Assembly: GCF_024347675.1 (NCBI RefSeq)
Contig: NZ_AP024882.1
Location: forward strand, 1,054,001 to 1,118,000
DNA length: 64,000 nucleotides
Direction: 5' to 3'
Source: Vibrio ishigakensis
Lineage (GTDB): Bacteria; Pseudomonadota; Gammaproteobacteria; Enterobacterales; Vibrionaceae
Both the position numbers and the translations under genes were made by a program. This document shows positions 1 through 11,241 of the stretch, one piece after another. How positions within the stretch are numbered: position 1 is the first letter of the stretch; each line of letters starts with the position of its first letter. The notes under the pieces were generated by a model. The model was not told the DNA's origin, did not search any database, and saw only the letters and a list, made by a program, of their open reading frames with translations.

Positions 1-612
<612 letters not shown>

Positions 613-613
<1 letters not shown>

Positions 614-1581
614 TGCATTACGACGTATTTAATGGCGATGCCGATGGCATCATTGCGCTACTACAACTTCGCTTTGCTGAGCCAAAAGAGTCAACACTGA
701 TTACCGGTGTGAAGCGTGACATCAAACTGCTTGAGCAAGTGGATGGCGATAAAGCAACTTCGGTTACGGCGCTGGATATCTCGATGGAGAAAAACCTGCC
801 CGAGCTTGAAGGCCTGCTAGCCAAAGATGTTTCTGTATTTTACTGCGACCATCACCGCAGCGGTGATATTCCTCAGTCAGACAAGCTTGAAGCGCTTATC
901 GATTTAGATGCTGAAGTGTGCACCAGTTTGCTAATTAACCAAAAGCTAGGCGGTCAATACGCAAAGTGGGCTGTCGCAGCGGCGTTTGGTGACAACCTGT
1001 TTGCTTCAGCAGAGAAGCTAGCCACTGAAATTGGTTTGTCAGACTCAGAGACTGAGTTCTTAAAAGAGCTCGGTACACTCATCAACTACAACGGTTATGG
1101 TGCCAGTCTTGAAGACCTGCACATTGAGCCGGCTGAATTGTACCGTCAATTAAGTCAGTTTGAAGACCCACTAGCGCTGCTTGATGACGAAACTTCACCT
1201 TATCACGTGCTCAAGGCTGGTTATGCGCTAGACCATGCAAAAGTTACCAGTATTGAACCGTCGCACAGTGACGCACAATGCAAAGTGTTTGAACTGCCGT
1301 GTGAAGCATGGGCACGCCGTATCAGTGGTGTGTTTGGTAATGAGCTTGCCAATCAAAGCCCAGAGTTGGCCCATGGCGTGTTAACGCTCAACCCAAATCA
1401 TCAAGATTACACGGTAAGCGTGCGTGCACCGCTGAACAACCGTATTGGCGCCGATGAGATTTGCTCGTCTTTCCCAACGGGGGGAGGGCGCAAAGCGGCT
1501 GCGGGTATCAACCAATTACCAAAAGATGATGTAGCCAAGTTCACGCAAGTGCTGAGTGATTTCTACAAGTCATCCAACTAA
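613..1581 (+). CDS. DHH-family phosphoesterase, copy 1 (possible pAp phosphatase)
   Basis: The 322-residue protein has the DHH phosphoesterase layout: NGDADG at 7-12, the DHH triad at 79-81 in YCDHHRSGD, and a C-terminal DHHA1-type glycine-rich motif GGGRKAAAGI near residue 290. These enzymes use two metal ions to cleave phosphoester bonds; the NrnA branch hydrolyses pAp and short oligonucleotides. It sits between cysC and cysN with a one-base overlap with cysC, so it is surely co-transcribed with PAPS synthesis. I infer that it may remove pAp, the by-product of PAPS-using enzymes. The family call is firm; the substrate is a guess. A second copy lies at 41015. Confidence 0.85.
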
Positions 1582-1589
1582 GAAATTAA

Positions 1590-1646
1590 GTGCCCGCAAA
1601 TGCGAGCACAGATAACAGAATTTAGGTGAGGGCAGGTAAGCCCCAC
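1590..1646 (+). promoter_or_regulatory. Two conserved hairpins in the DHH-cysN gap
   Basis: In the 88-base gap before cysN, 1590-1609 can fold as GTGC-C-CGCA with TGCG-A-GCAC, and 1626-1646 as GTG-A-GGGC with GCCCCAC. Both stems recur in the second module (41992-42011 and 42028-42048), where the differences fall in the loop, the top pair or the bulge. The cysN ribosome site AGGAGAG follows directly. They may act as an RNA processing site or translation control for cysN; no T-run follows, so a terminator is unlikely. Confidence 0.45.
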
Positions 1647-1669
1647 TCAAAATACATTAGGAGAGTGTT

Positions 1670-3079
1670 ATGTCTCATAGCTCTGAGCTAATCGCAACGG
1701 ATATCGAAGGGTATCTGAAAGTACATGAAAACAAAGACCTGCTGCGCTTTTTAACCTGCGGCAACGTGGATGACGGTAAGTCTACTCTGATTGGTCGTCT
1801 GCTTTACGATTCAAAGCTGATTTACGAAGACCAAATGGCAGCGATTGAGAAAGACTCTCAAAAGTTCAACACCACTGACGAAGCGTTTGACCTAGCTCTG
1901 CTAGTAGACGGTCTCCAGTCTGAACGTGAGCAAGGCATCACTATTGATGTGGCGTATCGCTACTTCTCAACGGATAAGCGTAAGTTCATCATCGCAGACA
2001 CCCCAGGACACGAGCAGTACACTCGTAACATGGTAACGGGTGCTTCTACGTGTGAACTCGCTATCGTAATGGTCGATGCGCGTCACGGCATTCAGACGCA
2101 AACCCGTCGCCACAGCTACATCTGTAGCCTGCTGGGTATTAAGCACATCATTGTGGCCATCAACAAGATGGACTTGATGGATTACAGCCAAGAGGTGTAT
2201 CAGAAGATCAAAGCGGATTACCGTGAGATGGCGAAGAACTTCAACATCGACGACATTCGTTTTGTACCTATTTCTGCACTAAATGGCGACAACGTGGTGA
2301 ACCCAAGCGAAGCGATGGATTGGTACCCAGGCGCCACCCTGATGAAACTGCTTGAGACGGTGAAAGTTGACCAAGACAAAGACACCGAGCACATGCGCTT
2401 CCCAGTGCAATACGTGAATCGTCCGAACCTGAACTTCCGTGGGTTCTGTGGCACGCTAGCATCTGGCCTCGTTCAAGTAGGTGATGAGGTCACAGCACTG
2501 CCATCGGGCAAGCAATCTCGCATCAAGTCTATCTACACCTTTGATGGGGAGCTAGAAACCGCACGTCCTGGTCAAGCGATTACCATTACTCTTGAAGATG
2601 AAATCGATGTGTCTCGCGGTGACATGTTGGTGCACAATGGTCATGAACCAAGTGTAACTAACAAGGTGCAAGCGCACGTAGTGTGGATGGGCGAGAACCC
2701 AATGCGTACACACAAAGAGTACACCTTCAAGTTCGCAACAAAATCCTGCACAGGTAAAGTGACGGCTATCCCTCACAAGGTAGACGTGAATACCCTCGAA
2801 AAGCACGCAGAAAACAGCGAAACGCTGGAGCTTAATGAAATCGCGTTGTCTGAGATTTCTCTGACGGATAAGATAGCCTTGGATACTTACCAAAGCCTTC
2901 CTCAAACAGGCTCGTTTGTTGTGATTGACCGCCACACGAATGTGACTGTCGGTGCGGGCATGGTGGAAACTGTAATTGATGGTACAGAAGACCAAGGTCG
3001 AGTGTACTCGTCAGCTGAGCGTGAGTTAAATGCGTATGTTCGAAAACATTTTCCTGAGTGGGGTTGCTCAGAGATTTAG
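1670..3079 (+). CDS. cysN: Sulfate adenylyltransferase large (GTPase) subunit CysN, copy 1
   Basis: CysN couples GTP hydrolysis to APS formation from ATP and sulfate by its partner CysD. The elongation-factor-like GTPase motifs are clear: GNVDDGKST at 31-39, DTPGH at 110-114 and NKMD at 165-168, followed by EF-Tu-type beta-barrel domains. The length, 469 residues, is normal for CysN without a fused CysC kinase, which fits a separate cysC nearby. The ATG is preceded by AGGAGAG. Compared with the copy at 42072 it has seven substitutions, most of them in the last 90 residues. A terminator-like hairpin follows here but not after the second copy. Confidence 0.97.
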   Translation: MSHSSELIATDIEGYLKVHENKDLLRFLTCGNVDDGKSTLIGRLLYDSKLIYEDQMAAIEKDSQKFNTTDEAFDLALLVDGLQSEREQGITIDVAYRYFSTDKRKFIIADTPGHEQYTRNMVTGASTCELAIVMVDARHGIQTQTRRHSYICSLLGIKHIIVAINKMDLMDYSQEVYQKIKADYREMAKNFNIDDIRFVPISALNGDNVVNPSEAMDWYPGATLMKLLETVKVDQDKDTEHMRFPVQYVNRPNLNFRGFCGTLASGLVQVGDEVTALPSGKQSRIKSIYTFDGELETARPGQAITITLEDEIDVSRGDMLVHNGHEPSVTNKVQAHVVWMGENPMRTHKEYTFKFATKSCTGKVTAIPHKVDVNTLEKHAENSETLELNEIALSEISLTDKIALDTYQSLPQTGSFVVIDRHTNVTVGAGMVETVIDGTEDQGRVYSSAERELNAYVRKHFPEWGCSEI

Positions 3080-3109
3080 TGATATCGAGAAATGTTGCAG
3101 TTAGAACAG

Positions 3110-3141
3110 AGTGAAGTGTTCTAAAGGACTCTTCACTTTTT
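3110..3141 (+). terminator. Probable terminator after cysN copy 1
   Basis: AGTGAAG at 3110-3116 pairs with CTTCACT at 3131-3137, followed by a short T-run (3138-3141). It lies about 30 bases past the cysN stop. The second cysN copy lacks this hairpin and runs straight into capsule export genes. Confidence 0.5.
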
Positions 3142-3311
3142 AACTGCGAATAGTTTTATAGAGCAATCATATGCTACCGATTTTCTTCTAATACTTAGAA
3201 ATACGAAGCTAAAAGTAAATTAAATAGAATTACGGTAGAAAATCAATTCTCCTTACTCTAACAAACGTGTTGGCTAGACACGTCCATATAATTCGTTTTT
3301 AGGCGATATAC

Positions 3312-4406
3312 ATGTCCGTATTTGATTACATAATTGAACTGTCTATGTTCTTCTTCCTCTCTTTGGCTATTTTGTACTGCATGAGGAAGGTAGGGTACGC
3401 TATTGGGTTGGTCGATAAACCCAATGCACGAAAACTCCATACTGGGAGTGTGCCGCTGGTTGGGGGAATTTCCATATGCATTACTGTTTTGTATTTTATT
3501 TATACCAATTCAGATGAGTTGATGTATCCAGAGCTATTTGCTTCGTGTATTTCCATACTTGTTTTAATAGGAGCTGTCGATGATAAGTTCGACATCAGCT
3601 ATAAGTTCAGGATGGGGTCACAAGCGTTATTAACTTTGATAATGGTTTACGCAACGAACCTTAAGCTTTCCCACATAGGGAATGCGTTAGGCTTCGGTAT
3701 GTGGAGTTTTCCGCCTGTTGTGGATACGGTTGTGACGTTGTTTGCGGTAATCGGCGCCATTAACGCTTTTAATATGGTGGATGGTATTGATGGGTTGCTT
3801 GGTGGTTTGACAATGGTGACCTTTACGTCGCTAGGAGTGGTCTTCTACTCACATGATCTCGTCCGCCTTACTTATATGTGTGCGGTATTTGTGATTATTG
3901 TATTACCTTTCGTTTTATTTAACTTAGGTTACTTTGGCAAGGTACGTAAAGTATTCATGGGCGATGCGGGTAGTATGATGATAGGGTTTACTGTCATTTG
4001 GGTGCTCATTGGTGGCACCCAAGCTGAGTATGGTGAATACATTATAAGACCTGTTACTGCGCTCTGGTTAATTGCCGTTCCCCTCATTGATATGATGGCT
4101 ATTATGGTTAGGCGTATTCGTAAAGGTCACTCTCCATTCAAGCCAGACCGTGAACACTTTCACCATATCATGCAACGTATTGGCCTTACTCCACGTGAGT
4201 CTTTGGTGGTTATTTGTTTAGTACAGATTATCTATTCAACTGTTGGCTTACTTGGTGAGTATCTCGGTGTTCCTGAGTACGTAATGTTTTATACTATACT
4301 TGCCTGCTTCTTTGTGCATACTTATTGGATGACCCGCCCGTTTAAACTAGCGAAAATGGTACGTAAATGGAAAGGTGTTGATGAACCGCTGGAAGCACAA
4401 TCCTAA
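3312..4406 (+). CDS. WecA-type undecaprenyl-phosphate sugar-1-phosphate transferase
   Basis: This is a polytopic inner-membrane protein of the MraY/WecA family (glycosyltransferase family 4 type), which moves a HexNAc-1-phosphate from a UDP-sugar to undecaprenyl phosphate to start O-antigen or capsule repeat units. Visible motifs: DDKFD at 90-94, NMVDGIDGL near 155, MGDAGS near 217 and the HFHHIMQRIGL histidine box near 280. About ten hydrophobic segments run through 364 residues. The ATG at 3312 is preceded by a weak AGG. It follows cysN copy 1 after a 232-base gap. WecA itself uses UDP-GlcNAc, but the sugar here cannot be read from sequence. Confidence 0.88.
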   Translation: MSVFDYIIELSMFFFLSLAILYCMRKVGYAIGLVDKPNARKLHTGSVPLVGGISICITVLYFIYTNSDELMYPELFASCISILVLIGAVDDKFDISYKFRMGSQALLTLIMVYATNLKLSHIGNALGFGMWSFPPVVDTVVTLFAVIGAINAFNMVDGIDGLLGGLTMVTFTSLGVVFYSHDLVRLTYMCAVFVIIVLPFVLFNLGYFGKVRKVFMGDAGSMMIGFTVIWVLIGGTQAEYGEYIIRPVTALWLIAVPLIDMMAIMVRRIRKGHSPFKPDREHFHHIMQRIGLTPRESLVVICLVQIIYSTVGLLGEYLGVPEYVMFYTILACFFVHTYWMTRPFKLAKMVRKWKGVDEPLEAQS

Positions 4407-4483
4407 TACAATTCAAACCCGAGATACTTAGGCTAGTTTCTGCTTGTCATAGATTTAAAATATTAAGATAAATTGGTTAGGTT

Positions 4484-5650
4484 ATGAAAATTGCAATTGC
4501 TGGTACAGGTTATGTCGGCCTGTCGAATGCTATGTTACTCGCACAACACCACGATGTTGTTGCTATCGATATTATCGAAGAGAAAGTAGGGCTACTAAAT
4601 AATAAAATGTCCCCCATTGTCGATGCAGAGATAGAAGACTTCTTGGCTAATAAGTCGTTGTCATTCTCTGCCACATTAGATGTAGATTTCGCCTATAAAG
4701 ACGCTGAATTTGTCGTTATTGCAACGCCAACAGATTACGACGTTGAAACCAACTATTTTAATACGTCATCTGTAGAAGCTGTTATTAAGCAGGTAATGGA
4801 AATTAATCCTGAAGCGGTGATGGTGATTAAATCCACCGTTCCAGTGGGATATACGGCTCGTATTAAAGAAGAACTAGGCTGCCAAAATCTGATCTTCTCT
4901 CCAGAGTTCTTAAGAGAAGGTCGAGCCCTTTACGATAACTTGCACCCGTCACGCATTATTGTCGGTGAGCGCTCAGAGCGAGCTCAAACCTTTGCGAACC
5001 TATTGGTAGAGGGAGCAGTTAAAGAGGACATAGAAGTGCTCTTCACTGATTCGACTGAAGCCGAGGCTGTAAAGCTTTTCTCTAACACCTACCTTGCTCT
5101 TCGTGTTGCTTACTTCAATGAACTCGATTCTTATGCTGAAGCGCACGGTCTTGATTCTCGCCAGATTATCGAAGGTGTGGGATTAGAGCCTCGTATTGGC
5201 AATCACTATAACAATCCTTCATTTGGTTATGGTGGTTATTGTTTACCTAAAGATACCAAGCAACTTCGAGCAAACTACGCAGATGTGCCAAACAACATTA
5301 TTGGTGCGATTGTAGATGCAAATACGACCCGCAAGGACTTCGTTGCAGACTCCATACTGAAACGTAATCCACAGCGTGTGGGTATCTATCGCCTAATCAT
5401 GAAAGCTGGTTCGGATAATTTCCGCGCCTCGTCTATCCAAGGCATTATGAAAAGACTAAAAGCGAAAGGCATTGAGGTGGTTGTGTATGAACCGGTTCTT
5501 GATGAACCTGAGTTCTTCCATTCTGCAGTCATTAAAGACCTAAACGAGTTTAAAGCGATGTCTGATGTGATTGTTTCAAACCGTATGGTTGAAGAATTGG
5601 CAGATGTAAAAAGCAAGGTGTATACGCGCGATCTATTTGGGTCGGACTAA
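4484..5650 (+). CDS. ugd: UDP-glucose 6-dehydrogenase
   Basis: It oxidises UDP-glucose to UDP-glucuronate with two NAD+, supplying an acidic sugar for capsule or O-antigen. Visible are the N-terminal NAD motif GTGYVG at 7-12, the FSPEFLREG substrate segment and the catalytic cysteine in [11 protein letters not shown] at about residue 250. The length, 388 residues, is standard for the short bacterial form. It lies 77 bases after the WecA-type gene in the same direction. The strong hairpin at 5692-5728 ends the unit. This gene marks the last polysaccharide gene before the island. Confidence 0.95.
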   Translation: MKIAIAGTGYVGLSNAMLLAQHHDVVAIDIIEEKVGLLNNKMSPIVDAEIEDFLANKSLSFSATLDVDFAYKDAEFVVIATPTDYDVETNYFNTSSVEAVIKQVMEINPEAVMVIKSTVPVGYTARIKEELGCQNLIFSPEFLREGRALYDNLHPSRIIVGERSERAQTFANLLVEGAVKEDIEVLFTDSTEAEAVKLFSNTYLALRVAYFNELDSYAEAHGLDSRQIIEGVGLEPRIGNHYNNPSFGYGGYCLPKDTKQLRANYADVPNNIIGAIVDANTTRKDFVADSILKRNPQRVGIYRLIMKAGSDNFRASSIQGIMKRLKAKGIEVVVYEPVLDEPEFFHSAVIKDLNEFKAMSDVIVSNRMVEELADVKSKVYTRDLFGSD

Positions 5651-5691
5651 TCTTCCATTATTGGTTTTATCGAAAAACAACAAGTATCTTC

Positions 5692-5728
5692 AAAATGGCC
5701 TTTAGCTATTCTAGCTAAAGGCCATTTT
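5692..5728. terminator. Bidirectional terminator between ugd and the island integrase
   Basis: AAAATGGCCTTTAGCT (5692-5707) is perfectly complementary to 5713-5728 with a 5-base loop, flanked by A on the left and T on the right. It can terminate both ugd and the convergent integrase gene. Confidence 0.85.
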
Positions 5729-5730
5729 AG

Positions 5731-6894
5731 TTATTGGATGCTCTTGTTCATTAGGTCATCAAAAGCCTTACCATCCTGCTGAGAAGCATTGGCCACATAA
5801 GGCGCATACACATCAAACAATAATCTACTATCACTATGCCCAAGCATTTGGGAAATATACAGCGGGTTTTCTAATGCCGCGATGTGGAGCACTGCTGCAG
5901 TATGGCGAGTTTCATAAGCGCGTCTTTTCGCAAGTCCCGCTTTTCTCAGCGTCGGATACCAAAGTTTCTTACTTACCCAATGCGTATCAAGTGGAAATCC
6001 CTTGGAATTGGTGAATACAAAATCGTCGGCACTGTCTTCATCGTAGTGAAGACGACTGAGTGCCTCAAACAAGGTGTCACATATCTTCAAATCCCGTCTT
6101 GATTTAGGCGTTTTCACATCACACAGTTCCCCATTCACATAGTTGTGGCGTATTCGGATGAGGCGATGTTCAAAGTCGATATTCGCCCATTTTAGAGCAT
6201 GGATTTCGCAACTTCTCATTCCTGTCCAAAAGCGCAGAATAAAGTAGTCACGCCAGTTGATATCCACCGCATCTAAAAAGCGTTTTACTTCCTCAACTGT
6301 TAACGGCTTTGAGTTTGCTTTCTCTTCTTTGAGGGCTTTATAGCGACGAAGCGGATACTCAAACTTAAACTCATCTGACGCTAAACTAACGATTGCCACC
6401 AATGGCCAAAGAATATTGTTGATGCGTCTATTGGAAAGGCGTCTTGTGCCATCGGGTTTCACATCTTCCATTAACGACTGACGAAAGAACTCCACTTGCG
6501 AAAGAGTAATCTCGTTTACTAGCGTATTACCAAACTCCGGAAACAGATAACGCTCGAGATTGTTTCTGACCGTGCCTTTGTAGCTGTTTTTCCATTTGGA
6601 CAGTTGGCGTTGATACCACTGGGTCGCAAAGTCATCAAAGTACGGATACAAACGATCGGGGTGTTTGGCACGTTGCAATTCTTCAAAGCGTTTCACCTTT
6701 TTACTTTTTGGAAAGTAATCACGGTACTCAAAAGTACCTAGCGCAACTTCCGCATTAATGCGCTTTAACATCGCTTTGGCTTTGTTGAGGTTCTTTGGGG
6801 TTGCCACCATCTTGGTGCCTTCACGAAAGCGAACACCAAAGATGTGTATATCAAACTGAATGCGCCCATTGGGGCGAATACGAATGTGAGCCAT
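5731..6894 (-). CDS. Phage-type tyrosine integrase
   Basis: A site-specific recombinase of about 387 residues. The N-terminus (RIRPNGRIQFDIHIFGVRFREG) resembles an arm-type DNA-binding domain, followed by a SAM-like core-binding region and the catalytic domain. Catalytic residues are visible: Arg in FWTGMRSCEIHALKW, His/Arg in TRHTAAV, His in MLGHSDSRLL and the Tyr in FDVYAPYV, so it looks intact. The start chosen is the ATG at 6894, which has GGAGG seven bases upstream, rather than the upstream in-frame ATG at 6909. Its 3' end meets the terminator shared with ugd, the usual place for an integrase beside its attachment site. Confidence 0.9.
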   Translation of the reverse strand: MAHIRIRPNGRIQFDIHIFGVRFREGTKMVATPKNLNKAKAMLKRINAEVALGTFEYRDYFPKSKKVKRFEELQRAKHPDRLYPYFDDFATQWYQRQLSKWKNSYKGTVRNNLERYLFPEFGNTLVNEITLSQVEFFRQSLMEDVKPDGTRRLSNRRINNILWPLVAIVSLASDEFKFEYPLRRYKALKEEKANSKPLTVEEVKRFLDAVDINWRDYFILRFWTGMRSCEIHALKWANIDFEHRLIRIRHNYVNGELCDVKTPKSRRDLKICDTLFEALSRLHYDEDSADDFVFTNSKGFPLDTHWVSKKLWYPTLRKAGLAKRRAYETRHTAAVLHIAALENPLYISQMLGHSDSRLLFDVYAPYVANASQQDGKAFDDLMNKSIQ

Positions 6895-7094
6895 GTTGGC
6901 CTCCATCAATCAAGTTATACCCTTAACCGATGGGATTAGATAGAATCTTTCCATCGGCTGGGTCTGGTTTCAGCGAGAGCAGCCGGTGCGGAGGGAAGTG
7001 GTTGCAGCCACTTCTCTCCAACTGCGTGTTTCTTTCTTAGTTTCCCCCTCCTTTAACTCTTCTTTCTTTGCTGTTGCTAATAGTCTAACCCACG

Positions 7095-7113
7095 ATTTTT
7101 ATTTCCAAAATCG
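7095..7113 (+). repeat. Left 19-bp direct repeat of nested element
   Basis: ATTTTTATTTCCAAAATCG, identical to 12900-12918. With the two preceding bases (CG, 7093-7094) it forms CGATTTT-7-AAAATCG, a 7-bp inverted repeat around a 7-base centre, the shape of a tyrosine-recombinase core site. It lies 20 bases beyond the stop of the last gene of the element. Confidence 0.75.
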
Positions 7114-7133
7114 ACCCTAACTGCCTGTTTTAA

Positions 7134-8357
7134 CTACGACTCTGCACAACTACTAAAAAGGTCACCTTGCGCGGGTTCAATGGTTTTGTGGAATTCAATT
7201 TCCGCAGTCATTTCCTCTAGTCCCTCTGGATAGAGCTCAATACCCACGGTTGAGTAGGGGAACTTTGACTCGGTGTGTTTGTACAAGCCCAGTACTCGTG
7301 AACCGTCAGGGGCGATAAGTACTTGCAGATACATCTCTTTTGAACCGAGTTTTTTAAACTGTGTGATGGCATTCTTGAATTCCGTAGAGGTCAGGGTATA
7401 GAGCAAGGTTTGCTTTGATGGTAATACCTTGGACTCAAAGTGTTTAGAACATCGCTCATCTTCACTGGCCCCACTAATCAGAATGACTGTAGGGCAGACA
7501 TACAAAAGCGTGTTGTTGAGAAGTTTGAGCGTATCGACTTTTTGGTGTGAGGCGAGTTCATTACAAAGCCCACTTACATCAATACTGAATTGGGTTTCAG
7601 TCTTATATTGGATGGGCTTGGCATCAATGTCGGTATCGAGAAAATTAAGCACAACCCCGATGGTCATCACCTCATCAGAAAAGATCGCACTCTCATCATC
7701 AGCATAGACATGAATATTGTGAGACAGCGTGTTCTGACACAATACGCTGAGCGTTTTTAAGCTGTTTGCATCGAGTTTAAGGTCGATGCGAGGGTTATCT
7801 TGATAAGGAAATTCGTAACTGTGCAGTGTATGGTCAGCCACAATCTCCAGCTTTTCCTCTAGTTGGTTGAGTCTAAAGAGTGACAGTTTTGGGTGTGAGT
7901 TGGTATGGCGTTGGATGCTTTGGAGCCAACATGTAGACAGCGGTTCAAACCCCGTTGATTGTATTTTGGCGAGCAGTTCAAGATGAGTCTCATTGGCTGG
8001 CTTAGCGTTACCATCTCGCCAAGTACCACTTTCCGGTTGCCAGCTCAGTCTTGGCAGTCTTCTGTTATCGTAATTTACATGAAAGTGAATGGATTCTCCA
8101 TTTCGACTTTGAACAGGGTTCTCTAAGCAGAGCTTTAACCAGCTCGCGTTGATACTGAATTTACCTGTCTTGAGAGAACAATCCTCACCGAGTTTAATCG
8201 TCAGCATATGAAAGCTTGCTTCATTGCCTGATATGAGAGTGAGGGCGTTTTTCTTGCGCTCAACGACAAACGTCACTTCGTTTTCAGTCGACTTGCTATC
8301 GAGAGATTCGGCAAAGGCTATAAGGTGAGCTTGATAGTGGTAATGGAAAGTCAGCAT
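7134..8357 (-). CDS. Recombinase-element accessory protein, possibly sliding-clamp-like
   Basis: A 407-residue protein with no motif I can name with certainty. The pattern NALTLISGNEASFHMLTIKL followed by KTGKFSINASWLKLCLENP resembles the end of the first and start of the second domain of DnaN-type sliding clamps, and TLTSTEFKNAITQFKKLG looks like the start of a third clamp domain. This is inference from pattern only. The ATG at 8357 has AGGTG at good spacing; a GTG lies three codons upstream. It follows the recombinase stop by about 10 bases, so the two are translationally linked. It may correspond to the fourth, auxiliary gene of SE-type elements. Confidence 0.5.
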   Translation of the reverse strand: MLTFHYHYQAHLIAFAESLDSKSTENEVTFVVERKKNALTLISGNEASFHMLTIKLGEDCSLKTGKFSINASWLKLCLENPVQSRNGESIHFHVNYDNRRLPRLSWQPESGTWRDGNAKPANETHLELLAKIQSTGFEPLSTCWLQSIQRHTNSHPKLSLFRLNQLEEKLEIVADHTLHSYEFPYQDNPRIDLKLDANSLKTLSVLCQNTLSHNIHVYADDESAIFSDEVMTIGVVLNFLDTDIDAKPIQYKTETQFSIDVSGLCNELASHQKVDTLKLLNNTLLYVCPTVILISGASEDERCSKHFESKVLPSKQTLLYTLTSTEFKNAITQFKKLGSKEMYLQVLIAPDGSRVLGLYKHTESKFPYSTVGIELYPEGLEEMTAEIEFHKTIEPAQGDLFSSCAES

Positions 8358-8367
8358 AGTGGTCACC

Positions 8368-11241
8368 TCACTTTAGATAATCGATAAGGGTTTGAAACAG
8401 CAATGGACTGTCAGGGATGAAGCGAAACGTCATGGTAAAACGGCTCGCCCCTGTTGCAATGGTATTAACGGCAATGCACTCGCCTTTCTTGGCGTAGTGC
8501 GTCTTAATGAGTTCAAGCTTTCTTTCAGGACTTTGCTTACGGTTCTGCTCAAGTAAAAAAGATACCTCGAAGCATTGAAATAGACGGGAGCGAAATAAAG
8601 CCTTAAACGCCTCGGCATTGAACTGATTGCAGGCAAAACTCACTGAAAAAGTGCGCTCATCAAGCACATCGATAGGACCAAGTCTCTGAAGCTCCTTGCG
8701 TTGCTTTTTAGACAATCCAAAGTCTCGGTGCTTTCCGGTAAGTTGCCAGAAATGGCTGACAGCTTCGAAGCTGACATTATTGTTCATCAAAGCGTCGATC
8801 AGCATTGGGGTTTGCCAATTAAACGTCGGCACCGCTTTTGAGCGAGCACTTGGTTTATGCGTCTTTAAATGGTTGTAATGAAGGTTGTTCATCCAAACAT
8901 CAAAAAGTCGGTTGCCATCAAATGAGTGAATTGAAGGCAAGCTGGGCATATCGCGGTGCGTAACAGCGCTACCGATTGAAGTCGTGAGAAGCTCTTCAGT
9001 TAGCTCAGCGTCACTGAGCGTGATGGTGGTTTTCGAATTGAGTGTGGTATTTGCTGGCAGTCGCTTGGCAATGCTTGGCATGGACAGTAAAAAGTTGGTC
9101 TTATACTTTCCGATGAGGGTATGAAGTTGCTTAATTGAATACTCACGCTTGGGCGCAAAGAACTCGGGCAGCCACTCAATGCCATGCAGATAACTAAGAC
9201 GCGTAGTAGCGTAGTGACTGTGTCCAAGTTGCGCGCCAATCACATCAAGTAAAATGCCGTCATTCATTTGTGAGAAGTCATTATTTTGAAGCCAGAACTC
9301 AAAGCGCGCTTCACACACTTCCTTGGCCAGCATCTCTATGGTGCAAAAATCTGAAGCAGAGTAATCATAATAACCACACGCCAGACTCAACCCTTGCAGA
9401 TACAGTAGATGAGCGCCCGAGTGACGCAAATGATGAAAGCGAACCTGGTTGCCATACAGCGCCTTTAAGACTTGCGTTGCGGGATAGAGATAATGAAGCT
9501 GTCGCGAGCTTTCTGATTCGCCGATAAAACCAAGCAGGGGGGCGTCTTTAGGACAGGTTTGCTTGATTTTAAGCAGAGCGATTAACAGGTTCGCTGAGGC
9601 ACTAGGCATTACCACATGTACATAGCGGGACTGACCGTTTTTGGTTTTGCCTTCAGGTGTTTCAGTGATGTGCAGACGAAACTGATGCTTATGGGCAGAG
9701 ATGACCACCACATCTTGAATACGAAGGCGCACGATTTCACCTCGGCGAAGTGCGCCGTAGTAACCGAGAAGCAGTGCCACCGCACTAAATAAACGCTACA
9801 GTGGCGTGCCCTTAACGGTGTCGACCAACTGATGCACGGCGTAATGCACTTGTTCGGTGCTGAGTCGGTACGCATCCACATTCATCGGCAAAGTTGGGCA
9901 ATTAAACTGATGAATATCTAAATGCTCAGTAAGAGCAAGGTGAGAAAGAGAACGAAGTAAGTTATACACCAGCCATTGGTATGCTTCACTCGCTTGTGTT
10001 TCAAAGGCCTGTTTCGCCCATGCATCAAGCTTAACGGGATCACTGGCATCGAGGTACGACAGCGGGCTTGGCAGTTTAGTGTAGATACCCGTGTAATCGA
10101 CTAAAGTACGATGGCTGAGCGTTTCAACCTTGATACCGCCATGCACAATCAGATCTTTGATGAAGAGATACAGTAGGGTTGGCAGAACGTTATCTATTGG
10201 CCATTCAAGATCCTCCTCATTGGACAGCGCCGTTTTAAGCACGGCTCTTGGTTCACTGACAAGGCGCTTGAGTAGTGCGAGGTGAGGCCAGTGTGTTTTA
10301 ACGTTCGTTTCGGATTTCGGTTGACTCTCAATTTGGGGCACCTCAAAGCATTTACGAAGGCCTTTTCGGGTATGAGTGTCACTGACCACCACAGGATCAA
10401 ACGCGAAGTGTCGAGTGGGCTGAACCAAGTCTGATAGCAACTCAGGCGGATAACCATACTGACAATGCCAGACCGACTGGACTGCAAGATGCCACTCTCT
10501 TGCGTTAATCGGCTTTGAATAACGTCGAGCCAAAAGCGGGTGGGCAACATGCAGCTTGTTGACGTCATTATTAATAGACTTAAGCAAGTTCGCTTCAACA
10601 ATGCGTCTTTTCCCGTTACTGGCTTGTTTGTAGTAATGATGCAGCGCATAACATGCCGTTGGCGTAAGAGAGTAGCGTGTAAAACTCGACAGTTGCTTTT
10701 TTTGTTTGCGTGGATGATGGACTTTAAGTGTGAGTCTGTCTTCAAACACTTCAATGGAATCAGGGCGTTTAAGTATTTCTATCCAATGAGCCATCGATAG
10801 AGGTGCGACTTCCATGCTGAGCAGAGTAATGAGCTCATACGGCGACAAGACTTTGCCTTTGCTCACCCAGTCTTGTTTCTTATATTCGCCATATAGCGCG
10901 CCACCTAAGTTGGCGTGCTTCATGATTTTAATTACCCAGCTTTGCATATGGTCGCGATAGACTCGCGCCTTTTGTTCCGGCAACTGCCACTGACACACGT
11001 TCTGCAAATAGAGAAGAATATGATCGAGTGCAATCTTTTGTTTGCGTTGGCGACCACTAGGCACTGTTTTAATGTGTGAGCGAATGCGCTCGAGTGATTC
11101 ATCGGTTAATGTTCTGCGGTTTTGGCTGTCCTCAGCAATGAGCGTAATGACGGCTTCATAGTGCTCATTAGCTAAAGGAGATAACCCCATTTCATGCAGG
11201 TAGCATTGAATATCAGCAGCGGTTAGGTTGTTAGATGTCAT
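8368..11241 (-). pseudogene. Large tyrosine recombinase (957 codons) split by an in-frame TAG
   Basis: Two open stretches (11241-9799 and 9795-8368) are in the same frame, separated only by TAG at 9796-9798 (codon 482). The N-terminal half is a long DNA-binding region; the catalytic domain begins right after the stop (RLFSAVALLLGYYGALRRGEI) with Arg in GALRRGEI, HHLRHSG, LGHSHYATT and the Tyr of SYLHGIEW. The reading PL-stop-RLFSAV is what one expects in the middle of an integrase fold, so CAG to TAG is the simplest cause. The start is the ATG at 11241, behind AAGGAGG and overlapping the upstream gene by 11 bases; an earlier in-frame ATG at 11304 lies deep in that gene. Readthrough, a GTG restart at 9780 or a sequencing error are alternatives. 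Confidence 0.8.

Noticed and set aside
2552..2995. 147-codon open frame on the minus strand inside cysN
   Set aside because: It is a shadow of a highly conserved gene; its sequence shows no domain and it would cover most of the cysN barrel.
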